A stretch of 64,000 bases of DNA from Trichobilharzia szidati (taxonomy: Eukaryota > Platyhelminthes > Trematoda > Strigeidida > Schistosomatidae): positions 28,158,804-28,222,803 of the forward strand of contig OX235277.1 in NCBI GenBank assembly GCA_944472155.2, in the 5' to 3' direction. Below, piece by piece: positions 33,955 through 44,344 of the stretch. The stretch's first letter is position 1. Each line of letters opens with the position of its first letter. Both the position numbers and the translations under genes were made by a program. Below the pieces are notes generated by a model. It worked only from the letters and a program-made list of their open reading frames with translations, made no database searches and was not told where the DNA came from.

Positions 33955-34965
33955 CAGTACTGTTGATGTAGAGTTTGTGGATGATATTGTCCTTCTAGGT
34001 GAAGACGCTGACAAAATGCAGTAAAAGTATTCTCAACACCTTGAGCAACAGTCTTCGAATGTTTCGCATGCGATTCGCTCCCATCAAATGAAAGATAATG
34101 AGGCTACAGGACTGGAATATATTGGCTCACTCCCAGCGTAAAGATAGGCAGGAGTGAAGTGGTTGGTGGAGCGTGTTGACCACTTCACTTATTTAGGGAG
34201 TTGCATCAACCAGTGCCAACGGGTTGATCTCTGGCAATATCTCAGCACGGATATAGAATGCTCGTTTGGCATATGACAACTCACGCCATCTCTGGCGTAG
34301 GATTGATATCCGACTGGCTGTCAACCACGAAATGTGTTTACTGCTCAGCAGTTCGCTCCGTCCTCTTTGATGGCTGGCTGTGAGCGACACATGGCCATTG
34401 AAAGTGGAAGATATGAAAAGGCCAGCTAGCTGTCTTTGATCATAGGTGTCTGCGTTCTATCTCCCGTATGTGTTAGGTGGTATGATAGGGTGAGCAATAT
34501 TGAGGTTAGACTTCTTCGGTTGAGTGCTAGGTAGGTGGGAGGGGAAATCAGTCGACGAGGTTGTGAAGTTACACTGGTTGAAAGGGATGGTTAGGAAATG
34601 TGTAGTTCATTGCTAGCCATCCATCGCCTTCCCCGACAATGGGCAATGTTAGCTGACGTAGGATGGAGTTAGTTTAAGACAGTCAACTAGGAAGGTGTAA
34701 ACTTCTTGAGTGGTTGGGGTGTCCTCGGAGTCCTGAGAACTAATAGTTGGAGACAATTGGTGATATGGCTCGAAATCGTTCTCAATGGCTGGCACAGCTA
34801 CATTCACTCTTTGCGATCCTGCATATCCACTAAACCATCTTGTTTTTCTGTGTTATTATTATTATTTCTCCTGTACATGTTTGCTTAGTATTTTTTTTGT
34901 CTACCTTTTTATGCTACGTGGAATATGGTAGTTTGAACTGGTACACTTGTGTGCACAGTCAGTCG
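33955..34965 (+). mobile_element. RTE-clade LINE (family B), RT to 3' UTR
   Basis: Starts at VEFVDDIVLLGEDADKM (catalytic box YADD changed to FVDD), then VERVDHFTYLGSCINQ and LRLSARxVGGEISRRGCEV, then QLVIWLEIVLNGWHSYIHSL. It ends with the family B 3' UTR (tgctacgtggaatatggtag) near 34950. Frameshifts and stops throughout. Confidence 0.75.
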
Positions 34966-35464
34966 ATTGCATAATTGAGAATGCGAACAACTGGTTAATT
35001 ACGCGAAGAATACTTTTTTGAAGATTGCAAAAGATTACATAGCGTTTATTATGTAACAAACCAGAAAAAAAGGAATTGACTCTGAGCCTATGGTTGAATA
35101 AAACGTTTCTAAACACATAAATATAGAATTTTGTTTCATGGGCGGTAGCTACCCGAAGATTAAAGCGAAATCCTTTTGATTGACTGAATTTTTACTTTAT
35201 ATATGACTTGGAATGAATTCATCTGTTGACACTTCTGTGGTCTCCTTTCAATAATCATGCTGATATGTGTGTTTATCATTACGTCTAAACAGTATCCTGC
35301 TGAACAAGAGCATGTGTGTGGAAAGTGGAGCGTAGAGATACAGAAAAGAAAGTTCGCTGACAACTTCGAGTGACTTCAATTATTGTATCTCCTTTCGATT
35401 TGAGATTTAAAATTAGTTGTATCTTAGGCACATCTAGATTTCATAGAGGCTAGGTCATCTCTTG
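34966..35464. other. Spacer upstream of tRNA gene
   Basis: No repeat or coding signal recognised. Confidence 0.5.
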
Positions 35465-35546
35465 GACGGGGTGGCCGAGTGGTTAAGGCGATGGACTGCT
35501 AATCCATTGGTGTTTCCTCGCGTGGGTTCGAATCCCATCCACGTCG
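35465..35546 (+). tRNA. tRNA-Ser(GCT): tRNA-Ser (GCT)
   Basis: 82 nt with an acceptor stem (GACGGGG...CCACGTC-G), A box TGGCCGAGTGG, anticodon arm ATGGA-CTGCTAA-TCCAT with anticodon GCT at 35498-35500, a long variable arm as in serine tRNAs, and the T loop TTCGAAT. A TTTT terminator follows at 35550-35553. One oddity: position 5 of the acceptor stem is a G:A mismatch, where serine tRNAs of this type usually pair. It may be a slightly decayed or retro-derived copy. Confidence 0.9.
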
Positions 35547-35549
35547 GGA

Positions 35550-35553
35550 TTTT
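35550..35553 (+). terminator. Pol III T4 terminator of tRNA-Ser
   Basis: TTTT three bases after the discriminator, consistent with RNA polymerase III termination. Confidence 0.6.
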
Positions 35554-35556
35554 AGT

Positions 35557-35795
35557 GAGTCGGTGGCATGGCGGTTAGCACACTCACCGACCATGCACAT
35601 GGTCCGGGTTTCGATCCCCGGCCGACGCACTCCTTTACCTCGCTAAGCCAGAAATAATGCTGGTGAGGAGGAAAGGTTGGGCATGAAGCTAGCAACCCCA
35701 TCCTGTAAAATAAACACTGCTACAGAAACTTCAAGCCACTAGCTTGAAGCCCTATGTTCCACTGGGGAACGTGAAGGAAAAAGAAAAGTCATTGC
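35557..35795 (+). mobile_element. tRNA-derived SINE (subfamily 2) with RTE-like 3' tail
   Basis: The head at 35557-35630 (GTCGGTGGCATGGCGGTTAG ... GGGTTTCGATCCCCGGC) is related to the subfamily 1 head. The body differs, and the 3' end at about 35750-35790 (ttgaagccctatgttccac) matches the 3' end of RTE family A (4825-4870, 3566-3605). This suggests it uses the RTE machinery for retrotransposition. Confidence 0.72.
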
Positions 35796-36349
35796 AAAAT
35801 ACAGCTACCACTACTATTACAAATAATTATAACAGTTGTGTACAGTGTTTCCATTTTTAATCTCTAACGAGAAACTGTATAATCATATTGTTCCATACCC
35901 CGCGTAGAGTTTTGGAGAGACTACTGGGAGCTGTCACTGTTAGTGATAGAAATAATAATAGCAATAACAATTTTCGTGATAATAACAAGGATACATAGTA
36001 ATATGCGAGTACGCGAAAGGGTATTTAGATCGTGTTAAGTTTAACGCATTTTCAAATAGTTAGACAGGAAAATTAAATAGGAGTTTATGGTAATTAAATG
36101 AGGTTTGTTTGTCTTTGCAGAGGCTATGGAAAAAGACGATTTTTCTGTATAAACAAAGATAAATATGTACAGTCAGTAGTGGGAATTTAATAAATGACAA
36201 CAAGAGCAACTCGTATTTTTATAGACACAGATACCTCTCTTGTAGCTAATATACAAATAAACAATAATAATAATAGTGATATTAGTCAGTTATCATAGTT
36301 ACAGTGACATCAAAGTGAAGCATAATGTTAATATTCATTCAGACATCCA
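35796..36349. other. AT-rich spacer with AAT-type microsatellite tracts
   Basis: Short ataataata-like runs (35948-35990, 36262-36280). No gene or element end seen. Confidence 0.5.
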
Positions 36350-36806
36350 TAAAACACAAAATAATTGAGCAAAGAATATTCTTTTCGATAAATTCCTCTT
36401 CTGGCTCTACAGTTGTATATGCATGTTTATATACACAGAATATTCTAGATTAGTAGTCAATAACAATATCAGTATTTTTTCAAATAACATCGATTTGTAA
36501 AGTAAGATCACAGTGGAATTACCACAGTTTATTAAAGATGCTTAAATTATAATCATCATAAAGATAAAATAGCAAATAGAATATCAACTAAAATTAGGAA
36601 AATTCCACAAAAATTCAGGATCATTCAAACCTAGATGGCTTAGGTAAGGATAATGTCTGAACTAACTTCTTTTGGATGCATAAATTAGGCTTCTTAGTGT
36701 GGATCCCAATGGCCTCAGGAGTATTTATTAAACGTACTATTAAGGCGAAATTGAGATTTGTTGGTATGCGGTAAATGACTTTGAAAGCACAGTTAACGTC
36801 AATCTT
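36350..36806 (-). mobile_element. Penelope-like 3' fragment, left arm of inverted pair
   Basis: Minus-strand coding KIDVNCAFKVIYRIPTNL, then NTPEAIGIHTKKPNLCIQKK (post-GIY-YIG C-terminus), then about 250 bp of 3' UTR ending ataaaacac at 36351. Its UTR and C-terminus are nearly the same as those of the plus-strand copy at 36807-37422. Confidence 0.82.
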
Positions 36807-37422
36807 GCGTATATACCGATTTAACTGCTCCTGTGGAGCCAGTTACATAGGCCGTGCAATTAGGCGTGTTTCTCGTCGAATTTTCGAACATCACCCTGTG
36901 TGGTTAAGTAAAGGACAAACAAAATCTATTCGTAGCGCTATTCTATCTCATCTTGTGGATACAGAAAACAAGATTCATGTCAACCAGGCTTTCACAGTCA
37001 TTTACCTCATACTAATAAATCTTAACTTTGCCTTAATAGTACGTTTAATAAATACTCCTGAGGCCATTGGGATCCACACTAAGAAGCCTAATTTATGCAT
37101 CCAAAAGAAGTTAGTTCAGACATTATCCTTACCTAAGCCATCTAGGTTTGAATGATCCTGAATTTTTGTGGAATTTTCCTAATTTTAGTTGATATTCTAT
37201 TTGCTATTTTATCTTTATGATGATTATAATTTAAGCATTTTTGATGAACTGTAATTGCATTGATCATACTTTACAAATTGATATTATTTAAAAAACACTA
37301 ATATTGTTATTGACTACTAATCTAGAATATTTTATGTATATAAACATGCATATATAATTGTAGAGCCAGAAGAGGAAATTATCGAAAAGGATATTCTTTG
37401 CTCAATTATTTTGTGTTTTATA
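36807..37422 (+). mobile_element. Penelope-like 3' fragment, right arm of inverted pair (GIY-YIG)
   Basis: Encodes a GIY-YIG endonuclease region: RFNCSCGASYIGRAIRRVSR, FEHHPVWLSKGQTKSIRS, then LCIQKKLVQTLSLPKPSRFE. The 3' UTR ends gtgttttat near 37420. It is joined head to head with 36350-36806 at the truncated 5' ends; both 3' ends face outward. Confidence 0.85.
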
Positions 37423-37474
37423 ATGATAATAATCATGATGATAATGTCTAGACGAGAAACATGTAATTGTTTTA

Positions 37475-39463
37475 TCAGTCCACAAAATGATCGTAGCGGA
37501 CAGATTTACTGATTTGCCGGCCACTATGTATTTGATAAGAAGGAGGTATAAGAATTAGCGCCATTGAAGTTGTATTGACTGTTTGATTATTCGTTTGTGA
37601 AGATGTCGACGTAGCTTCGAATTTGCTGACCTTGTAGGCTGGTTTAATTCGATCAGTAGACATATTCTCCCGTTTTCCATTTTTTTTACTGTAAAGAATT
37701 TGTCTGAACGTTTAAGGACTTGGAAAGGACTTTCGTATGGAGGTCGCAATTCTTTTCTGATGGCATCGACTCTAACGAAGACAAATTTTGCAAGTTTCCA
37801 GGTGTTTGCTTACCTGATCTCATCGGAGAGATTGTCGAGGTTCTGTTGCCAGAAGTTCAGGCATTTGCCTGGTTAGTCAGTTGGTGAAGTTAGCAATATT
37901 CACATCTGTGGAATCATGTGAGGGAACTAGCTGTCCAGGCAGAGTTAGGTTAGTACCATAAACGAGATAGGCTGGTGCACATCCTAAGTCTTCTTTGATA
38001 GTTGATCGAATGCCGACTAAGATCAAAGGTAAGTGTTCACTCCATTTAGATGCACCGTTCTGTGCCATCAGGGAGGTTTTCGGCTGCCTGTGGAATCTTT
38101 CCACAAGACCATTCGCTGCCGGATGGTATGCAGTCGTGAAGATGTGTTGCACTTCAAGAAGTCGGGTCAACTCTGTGTATAGTGTCGATTGGAACTGAGC
38201 GCTTCTATTGGATGTCACCGTAGATGGCACACCATAATTCATAGAAAAACTAAGGCGACATTCTCCGCGGATTTATAGCTTAGCGGGCATGTGACAGCTC
38301 ATCGAACAAATCTGTCAATGGCTGTAAGAATATGTGTATATCCTCTTAATGTTGTTAATGGTCCTAAAATGTCAATTTTAACATGTTGAAATATTTTATC
38401 CGGTAAAATGGGTGGTGTATTTTTGAGCATTAGCATTAGAGATATTCCCGTGCCCATTATCGAATGTCAGAGTACATTCCATGCCACACAAAACATTCGT
38501 TGATAAGTCTGACTGTAGGGTGACAGAACGAATGTAAGTGTTCAAATAAGGCTTTTCTACAACTTTTAGGTACAAAAGGGCGATGAACGCCTGTGGAAAT
38601 ATCACATACGATGGCTCTATCAAACAGAGGTACAGGTATATTTTGCAACTGTGAGGAAGACCTTCCTCTACAATTGCCAATTTCGATGTCAGTGGGTTGT
38701 AGTTGAGCAATAGTGTCAAAACTGATGTTTATCGAAGATAGGTGATTGAGATCACATCAAGTAAGAGAGTTGGCTACTACGTTGGAATCTCCCTTAATAT
38801 ACTGAATACTGGTAGAAAACTTTTAACTGTAATCTAACTGTCTAGTGAGTGTTTATCTAGAGAAGTGGTAAAGGCATAGCAAAGGGGTTTATGGTCGGTA
38901 AAGATGGTGAAATGCAGACCTTGTAACAAGAAATCGAAATGCTTCACTGCTAGGTAGATAGTTAACAGTTCTCTGTCAAAAGTGCTATAACATGTATGGG
39001 ATGGTTCTAACTTCGTGGAAAAGAAAGCAAGTGGAGTGACGTCGTTGTTTAATTTCTGCTGTAGTACTGCTCGTACTGGAATCTGCGATGCATCTGTATG
39101 TAGGATAAGGGATACTTTGGGGCTGATTTGGGACAACATGACAACTTTGGAGAAAGCTTCTTTGGCAAAACAAAATTGTTCATCTGCTCCTGCTGACCAT
39201 TGGAAATTTTTGGGATCACTTTTAAGGAGATAAATTAAAGATCGTACAACGGAGGCACATTAAGGAATAGAACATCGACAGAAATTAAACATCCCCAAAA
39301 CACGTCGGACTTTCTTCAATGAGTCTGGATCGGGGACGTTTCTGATAGACTCTTTCTTTTCCTCTGCAGGCTTGACGCCGTCTGCGGCTATGTTATTCCC
39401 CAGCAATTGTACAGAAGAGGTACCGAGAATGAATTTTTTAAGAATTATATGAATTGTTTCCAA
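37475..39463 (-). pseudogene. Gypsy G3 RT end, RNase H and integrase
   Basis: RT thumb (SLKKVRRVLGMFNFCRCSIP), RNase H (SLILHTDASQIPVRAVLQQ, TIFTDHKPLCYAF), the 38719-38396 region, integrase with STVTSNRSAQFQSTLYTEL and TTAYHPAANGLVERFHRQ, and a C-terminal PPYESPFQVLKRSDKF block. The integrase second Asp lies in a SNRSAQF context, where SDRG is expected, so it is changed to Asn. The E of GLVERFH is intact. Confidence 0.8.
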
Positions 39464-39990
39464 AAGGAATTTAGGACGATAATCGAACGATTATTAAAAC
39501 CACACGAAAAGTGACGCGTAAAATACGAAAACACAGGATTTGTCTAAAATACGGTACTACATCAAACATAAAATATGAAATATAATATACAAACCTCAAA
39601 TTTGAGGTGTCTGTGGCTGAATGCCGTCAAAAACACAGTCAATGTGCGTCAATAAGTAAAAACAGCAGGGCTGTGTCAAAACGTGATCCACCTGTCATTC
39701 AAAAAGCGCGCGAATTTCAGACACAGAATAAAGGGGTACGGATAAACAATGTTCAACAGTAATGGGTGCACGAATAAAGCATATAAAGCAAATAATGTTC
39801 GATTATAAGAAAATAATTACTATACATCTGAAAGATTAGTAATACATCTAGTGAGACAAACTTTAGTAGTAAATAAAGACACTGTTAAAATTCACGAACA
39901 TTACTTACACTACTTTCTAAGGAGATAAGTAGTATAAACTTTTACACAAAAGAAGAAATGACATGGGAAAATAGGAAAGAAATTAACAAT
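39445..39990. other. Foreign ~550-bp insertion in Gypsy G3 RT
   Basis: Sits between EEHKDHL...FEQYSVDIN and KKFILGTSSVQLLGN of the RT. AT-rich, no ORF with a known motif, no TIR or A-tail seen. Class unknown. Confidence 0.5.
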
Positions 39991-40071
39991 TTATATCAAC
40001 ACTATATTGCTCGAAACGCTGGAACAAATGCTGAGGTGATCCTTATGTTCCTCTACCGACGTGCTGGCAAT

Positions 40072-40470
40072 TCAAACGTCATCTATGTAGGCGAACGCAA
40101 AATCGAGGCCTTGTGTGACTTGGTCCATGAAGCAATGAAAAGACTGTGCAGCGTTTTTCAGACCGAACGGCATTCGTAGAAATTCAAACAAGTCAAAATG
40201 TGTTATAATGGCGGTCTTCTCAGTGTCCACTGGAGCAACTGGTGTCTGGTGATAAGCTGTGACTAGATCCACTTAGGATAGAGCAGTTTCACCATGCAGT
40301 GTCAAAGGTAAGTCATGCAAGTGGGGAATGAGATAACGATCTAGGACAGTAACATTATTCATGTGGCGGTAATCTCCACATGGTTGCCAGTCATGCTCGA
40401 CCTTTGGGACGATGTACGTGGGTGAGGACCAAAGACTACTGGAGGGTCGAGTGATACCCAGTTCCATCAT
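40072..40470 (-). pseudogene. Gypsy G3 RT, N-terminal part
   Basis: MMELGITRPSSSLWSSPTYI, DYRHMNNVTVLDRYLIPHLH, then MDLVTAYHQTPVAPVDTEKT, FEFLRMPFGLKNAAQSF and FAFAYIDDV. The catalytic IDD is intact. One in-frame stop lies between the two segments (near 40272). The sequence continues to about 39995 with EEHKDHL, then is cut by the insertion. Confidence 0.82.
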
Positions 40471-40485
40471 GTCCTAAAATTCTGC

Positions 40486-41010
40486 CTAAGTTGCTGCTAA
40501 TTTATGAGGTGATAGTCGACGAGGACGTGCTCGATCGGGTTGATCAGCTGTGGTGATTTTCTGTGTGATAGAATGAGGAACGTCTTCGATATTGCAAAAT
40601 GGCTTTAGAATTTTGGAGAAACGTTGTAGTAATGCAGAAAAAGTGCAGTCATAAGGCTTTTCGATGTAAATATTATAGACGAAGTAGTATGAGATTATTC
40701 CATGGATTTGAAGCTGGGTGCAGTTGTCAGTCAGGTTTTTCTTGTTGACATCAACCAGCAGATTGAAATTATTTAAAAAATCGGCACCAAGTAGAGCATG
40801 ATGAACGTAAGCGACTATGAAAATCCATGTAAAACGACGGCGTAAATCAAGTTCCAATATAAGTGATTGTTCGTCGTAAGTCTGTATGCTTGTTTAGTCA
40901 GCTGCTCGAAGTGAAAGTTTCCCTGCTGTGTCAGAAGGTCGATGGGATAGTGAAGGAGGTATTAAACTGACTCTGCCTCTTTTATCTACCAGCGATAATA
41001 TGCGTGTAGT
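40486..41010 (-). pseudogene. Gypsy G3 protease-RT linker, active site lost
   Basis: The protease entry should be a DTGA-type motif before VSLIPPS; here it reads LVDKRGRVSLIPPS, so the catalytic D-T/S-G is gone. Downstream are HHALLGADFLNNFNLLVDV (C-terminal protease flap) and the linker to RT (40857-40486). Confidence 0.75.
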
Positions 41011-41129
41011 TTTATCCCTCGCGCAGAAAAGGTAACTTCAGTGATTTCCAGTAACAGCCGTCGCCACTAGAGCCTGGCTGGGGAGTTTCCCTGAGCCGGA
41101 TCAGCACTACTGAAACTGTACACCCAATA

Positions 41130-41943
41130 GCTCAATGACTAAACTTTCTACGGTACCAGCAAATATTTCGAGAATTAAATGATGTTCTGGTCCTCTGTCT
41201 TGAGAAAGACTGTCAACATTGCCTTGACCTGAACTGTGGTCTACCATATCGCCCAGGTAGGCTGGACATTTCCATTTCTAACTTTCCCATCTTATTTGCT
41301 AATGCCAAAATAGCCGATAATACAGGTGTTTCGGGAATAGGCGCAAACTGAACTGGTAACTCACCACGTGTTAATACATTGCAGAGACTGGTGTCAGGCA
41401 ATACATGAAGAATATTATCTGCAAGCTCACTTAGTTCATCTAGGTCGATGGATTCATAGGAGATAGTCAAATTTGTTGAATATATCATGGTAGCCGCAGC
41501 AACCACATCTGTCGTAACACCACTTCATCAACCTTATGCGGATTAATCATTTGACCTATATGCCTGAGGATCTGAGATGTCATCCTTGAACCTAACTCAC
41601 TTTCAGTGTGTAATTGCTGGATCCATTTCCCATCGGAGACACTCCCTCTTCGGATCAAAACTGCTTCGAGTCGATCAGACTGGTGGTCTGCGGGACCACT
41701 GTTGACTGAGTCAGTAGTGTCTTTGAGCATCTCTGTAGACTGTGCAGATAAGACGCATCCATACTTTGCAGTTTTTGACTTAATACCAAGGGCAGCAAAA
41801 AGGAGTTCAATGATGGCGAAACTAATCCTAGGCTCAGTGAAAGCAAACAGCGGCAGATGCAGGTCGACTGTTGAGTTTATGACTGAATCTTGTGTTTCCT
41901 CATTAGCTTCAGATGCAGGAAGTGAACAAATAGGTGAAGACAT
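41130..41943 (-). pseudogene. Gypsy G3 gag-like region
   Basis: Begins MSSPICSLPASEANEE at 41943, then LHLPLFAFTEPRISFAIIEL, as in Gypsy capsids (hydrophobic PxF then a helix). A frameshift near 41495 moves it to the 41506-41213 frame (SIDLDELSELADNILHVLPD). No clear zinc knuckle remains. 41945-42215 encodes a hydrophobic stretch only by chance. Confidence 0.7.
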
Positions 41944-42209
41944 GATAATAACGTGGATATACAGCTGCACAGATTTATAAATATTTAAAATATGCTGTCG
42001 AAAGAAAACCGACTGCGACGTAAGTATGCAGATTATAAAACTATTAATGTCCAAGCTTGTATACCAGTTAATATGTAGAAGAATTATCAGAGAGCACGAT
42101 AACTTAACAAATATTACAATACAAATCCAAGTTACAGAATATACACATTTGATCATAAGGAATAAAAAGACAGTTGCAGAGAAGAAAATTTTCTTTCCGA
42201 CGAAATCAT

Positions 42210-42900
42210 CAACTAGGCTGTACATTCGTGTATTTATAATAAATGGGTAGGAAAGTTCCAGAATAATTTCTGGTCAAGGGTCAGATTAATAGAATTACAA
42301 TTAGGAATTAAAATGCCATAATAAACAGGGGGACGGATAAAGCTCAGACAAAGTAGCATCATAATTACTGAGAAGATTGACATATTGTGCAATTAGGGGC
42401 TAGAAATGTAGAAATAATAACAACAGACAGGATGTTTGGATAAAAAATCTAGTGGGAACATAACAAATGTGACGAATAATTGTTTATGCAATCAGGGATT
42501 AAATATGTCGAAATAATAAAATAACAAAACAGACAGGAAGTTCGGATATGAAAATATGGTAGTGTAAATAGGGATTAAGAAAAACTTAAAATAACGTGAA
42601 TAAACAGGAAGTTTGGCTAAGAAAGTCAATGGGATAGTCACTATTAGAAGAATTATCTGTTTATGATGGCCACGGCAGAGACAAGGGTTGAACGTATTTC
42701 TTTTGGATACATAGCGTGGGTTTGAGCTTTTGGATGGCTAGTGCCTCGGCTATGCCCAGATGTCTTAATTTTACTCCCTCTGATAGGTTTGATCGAATCT
42801 TGTATATTATTTTGAAGGATTTTTCGAATGGCGCTGAATGTCCTGAATTGACCAGATGTTCTGTCACTAGCCAGGCTGGATAGTGTTCACGAGCGCGTTT
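42210..42900 (-). mobile_element. Penelope-like element (subfamily b), 3' fragment
   Basis: The minus-strand C-terminus MTEHLVNSGHSAPFEKSFKI to LCIQKKYVQPLSLPWPS (42867-42661), then a 3' UTR of about 440 bp made of imperfect repeated units around 'aacaggaagtttgg'. It ends near cattcgtgta/tacagcct at 42210, the same terminus as the copy ending at 44345. Confidence 0.78.
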
Positions 42901-43293
42901 TTAAAGTCACCAATGTTGCACTGACAGAAACTATATGTTTTCTGTGTGAGCTTGTCCAGTACAATGAATTTTATCGACTTATGCAACAACAAAATTTCAT
43001 TTCATTTTTATGATACCACTCGAAGTTTGCATTCATCTTCATTCGTATCAATTATTTTATCAGTACCTTTCTTATCTTATCACTGACCTCTTATTTTATT
43101 TGAATATCACTTCACATGATTGAGGACTCATCTCTGCTTTTGTCTGATTTCACCTTGAAATTCCATTGCTTTTTTCTCATTACGATAAATAATATCTCTA
43201 TTCTGATCATTTTAATATACGTCGAAGTTTCTGTAGCAATTTGGTTAAGTTTTGCGGGTGGAGTTTCTAGCACCTCGCCCCAACCGTCCCTTT
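42901..43293. other. T-rich spacer
   Basis: Probably includes decayed Penelope 3' sequence downstream of the 43989-43294 copy, but no conserved block is visible. Confidence 0.35.
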
Positions 43294-43989
43294 TTATCCG
43301 GGGTACTTATCCAGTTTCAGTTGGTTTATAGAGGATGTAGCGCTGTATAGTGTCACCAGCTTGGCAGCAGGGAGGCATCTCTTTATTGCTCTTTTCATCC
43401 TTTTTTCAATCTTTTGTGCTACTGCTTCTCCTTTGTATGGGAGGCAGATGAAGACTTTTCTCTTTTCAACTGTTGAATACTTCTCTTTCTCATCTCTTTC
43501 TTTGCTGTACTTTAGGATAAATCCCTTTGGGTACCCGTTTTTCTTGGGGCATTTTTCAACAAAGCTTAATTCTTCTTCTACCTTGTTAGGTGAACATAAC
43601 TTCCTGGTCCTGTCGTACAGTGTCCCTACTAATCCTCGCTTACAGCTTATAGGGCAGAAGCTGTTGCAGTGAAGATACTGTCCGGTCCAGGTTTCTTTTC
43701 TGTAGATGAACTTTTCAACCGTTCCATCGTTTCTTCTTTTTACATTTAGGTCCGGGAAACGGAACTCATCGTTGTGTTCATACTCCATGGTGAATTTCAT
43801 GTTTGCGTGAATCTCATTAAGGCGGTTAAATAATACGGATGCCTGACTCATGCCGTTACAAACAAAAAACGTATTATCAACGTATCGATGATAGTATGTT
43901 GTTTCACTGGTAGCGTCACTCAGTCGCGTCTGTTCGAGATAACCCATGAAGATGTCGGTATGTAACCATGTTGGCGTACAAACTAACAC
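43294..43989 (-). pseudogene. Penelope-like RT C-terminal half
   Basis: 231 codons: TTYYHRYVDNTFFVCNGMSQ (catalytic YVDD changed to YVDN), FPDLNVKRRNDGTVEK, SCKRGLVGTLYDRTRKLC, then KVFICLPYKGEAVAQKIEKR and LDKYPG followed by a stop where the GIY-YIG domain should begin. It is fused at 43989 to a plus-strand Penelope 3' UTR. Confidence 0.82.
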
Positions 43990-44290
43990 TGTTTATTAGA
44001 TTTTTACTGTTTTCTGTCTTCTCTCACCCCCTCCCCAGTCTGATAGTATATAAATTGATGGTAACTTAAACTAAAAATTGTAATACTTATATTCCAGATG
44101 CGTTCATCTTATAATGTTTTCGGTATTATCTTTCAAACATTGAAGTATGAAATGTTATTATTTACAACCATTGTAATTTTAGGTAGGGGTGGGCAGTTGA
44201 TGAGAACCTGTGAAGTGGAATGATAGCATCATTTTATACTGCAAATCTGGTCTTTCTTTCTCTATCGAAAATTATTTTTTACTCTATCTC
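43990..44290 (+). mobile_element. Penelope-like 3' UTR, inverted relative to its neighbour
   Basis: Matches the plus-strand 3' UTR at 47886-48205 block by block (tttttactgttttctgtctt, aggtaggggtg, tgatgagaacctgtgaa, ttttatactgc). It is joined head to head with the minus RT copy that ends at 43989. Confidence 0.75.
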
Positions 44291-44344
44291 TTCAAATCAC
44301 GGAATCTACACATTGGATCCAAAGCATTATTGAAAAGACGGTTA

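Larger units (their letters stand above)
37470..42215 (-). mobile_element. Ty3/Gypsy element G3, gag to integrase, inactive
   Basis: In order: leader (42215-41944), gag (41943-41130), protease (about 41000-40750), RT (40600-40070 and 39440-39240), RNase H (39139-38830), integrase (38270-37750) and integrase C-terminus (37749-37475). An approximately 550-bp foreign segment lies in the RT. LTRs were not identified: both ends abut Penelope sequence (37422 and 42210), which may have removed them. Confidence 0.82.

Noticed and set aside
36775..37155. Protein starting MTLKAQLTSIL
   Set aside because: The first 10-11 residues are antisense of the neighbouring inverted Penelope copy; only the sequence after about 36807 is genuine GIY-YIG.
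43990..44020. A gene start upstream of the 43989 RT frame
   Set aside because: The Met of that frame lies at the join with an inverted Penelope UTR and is not a natural start.
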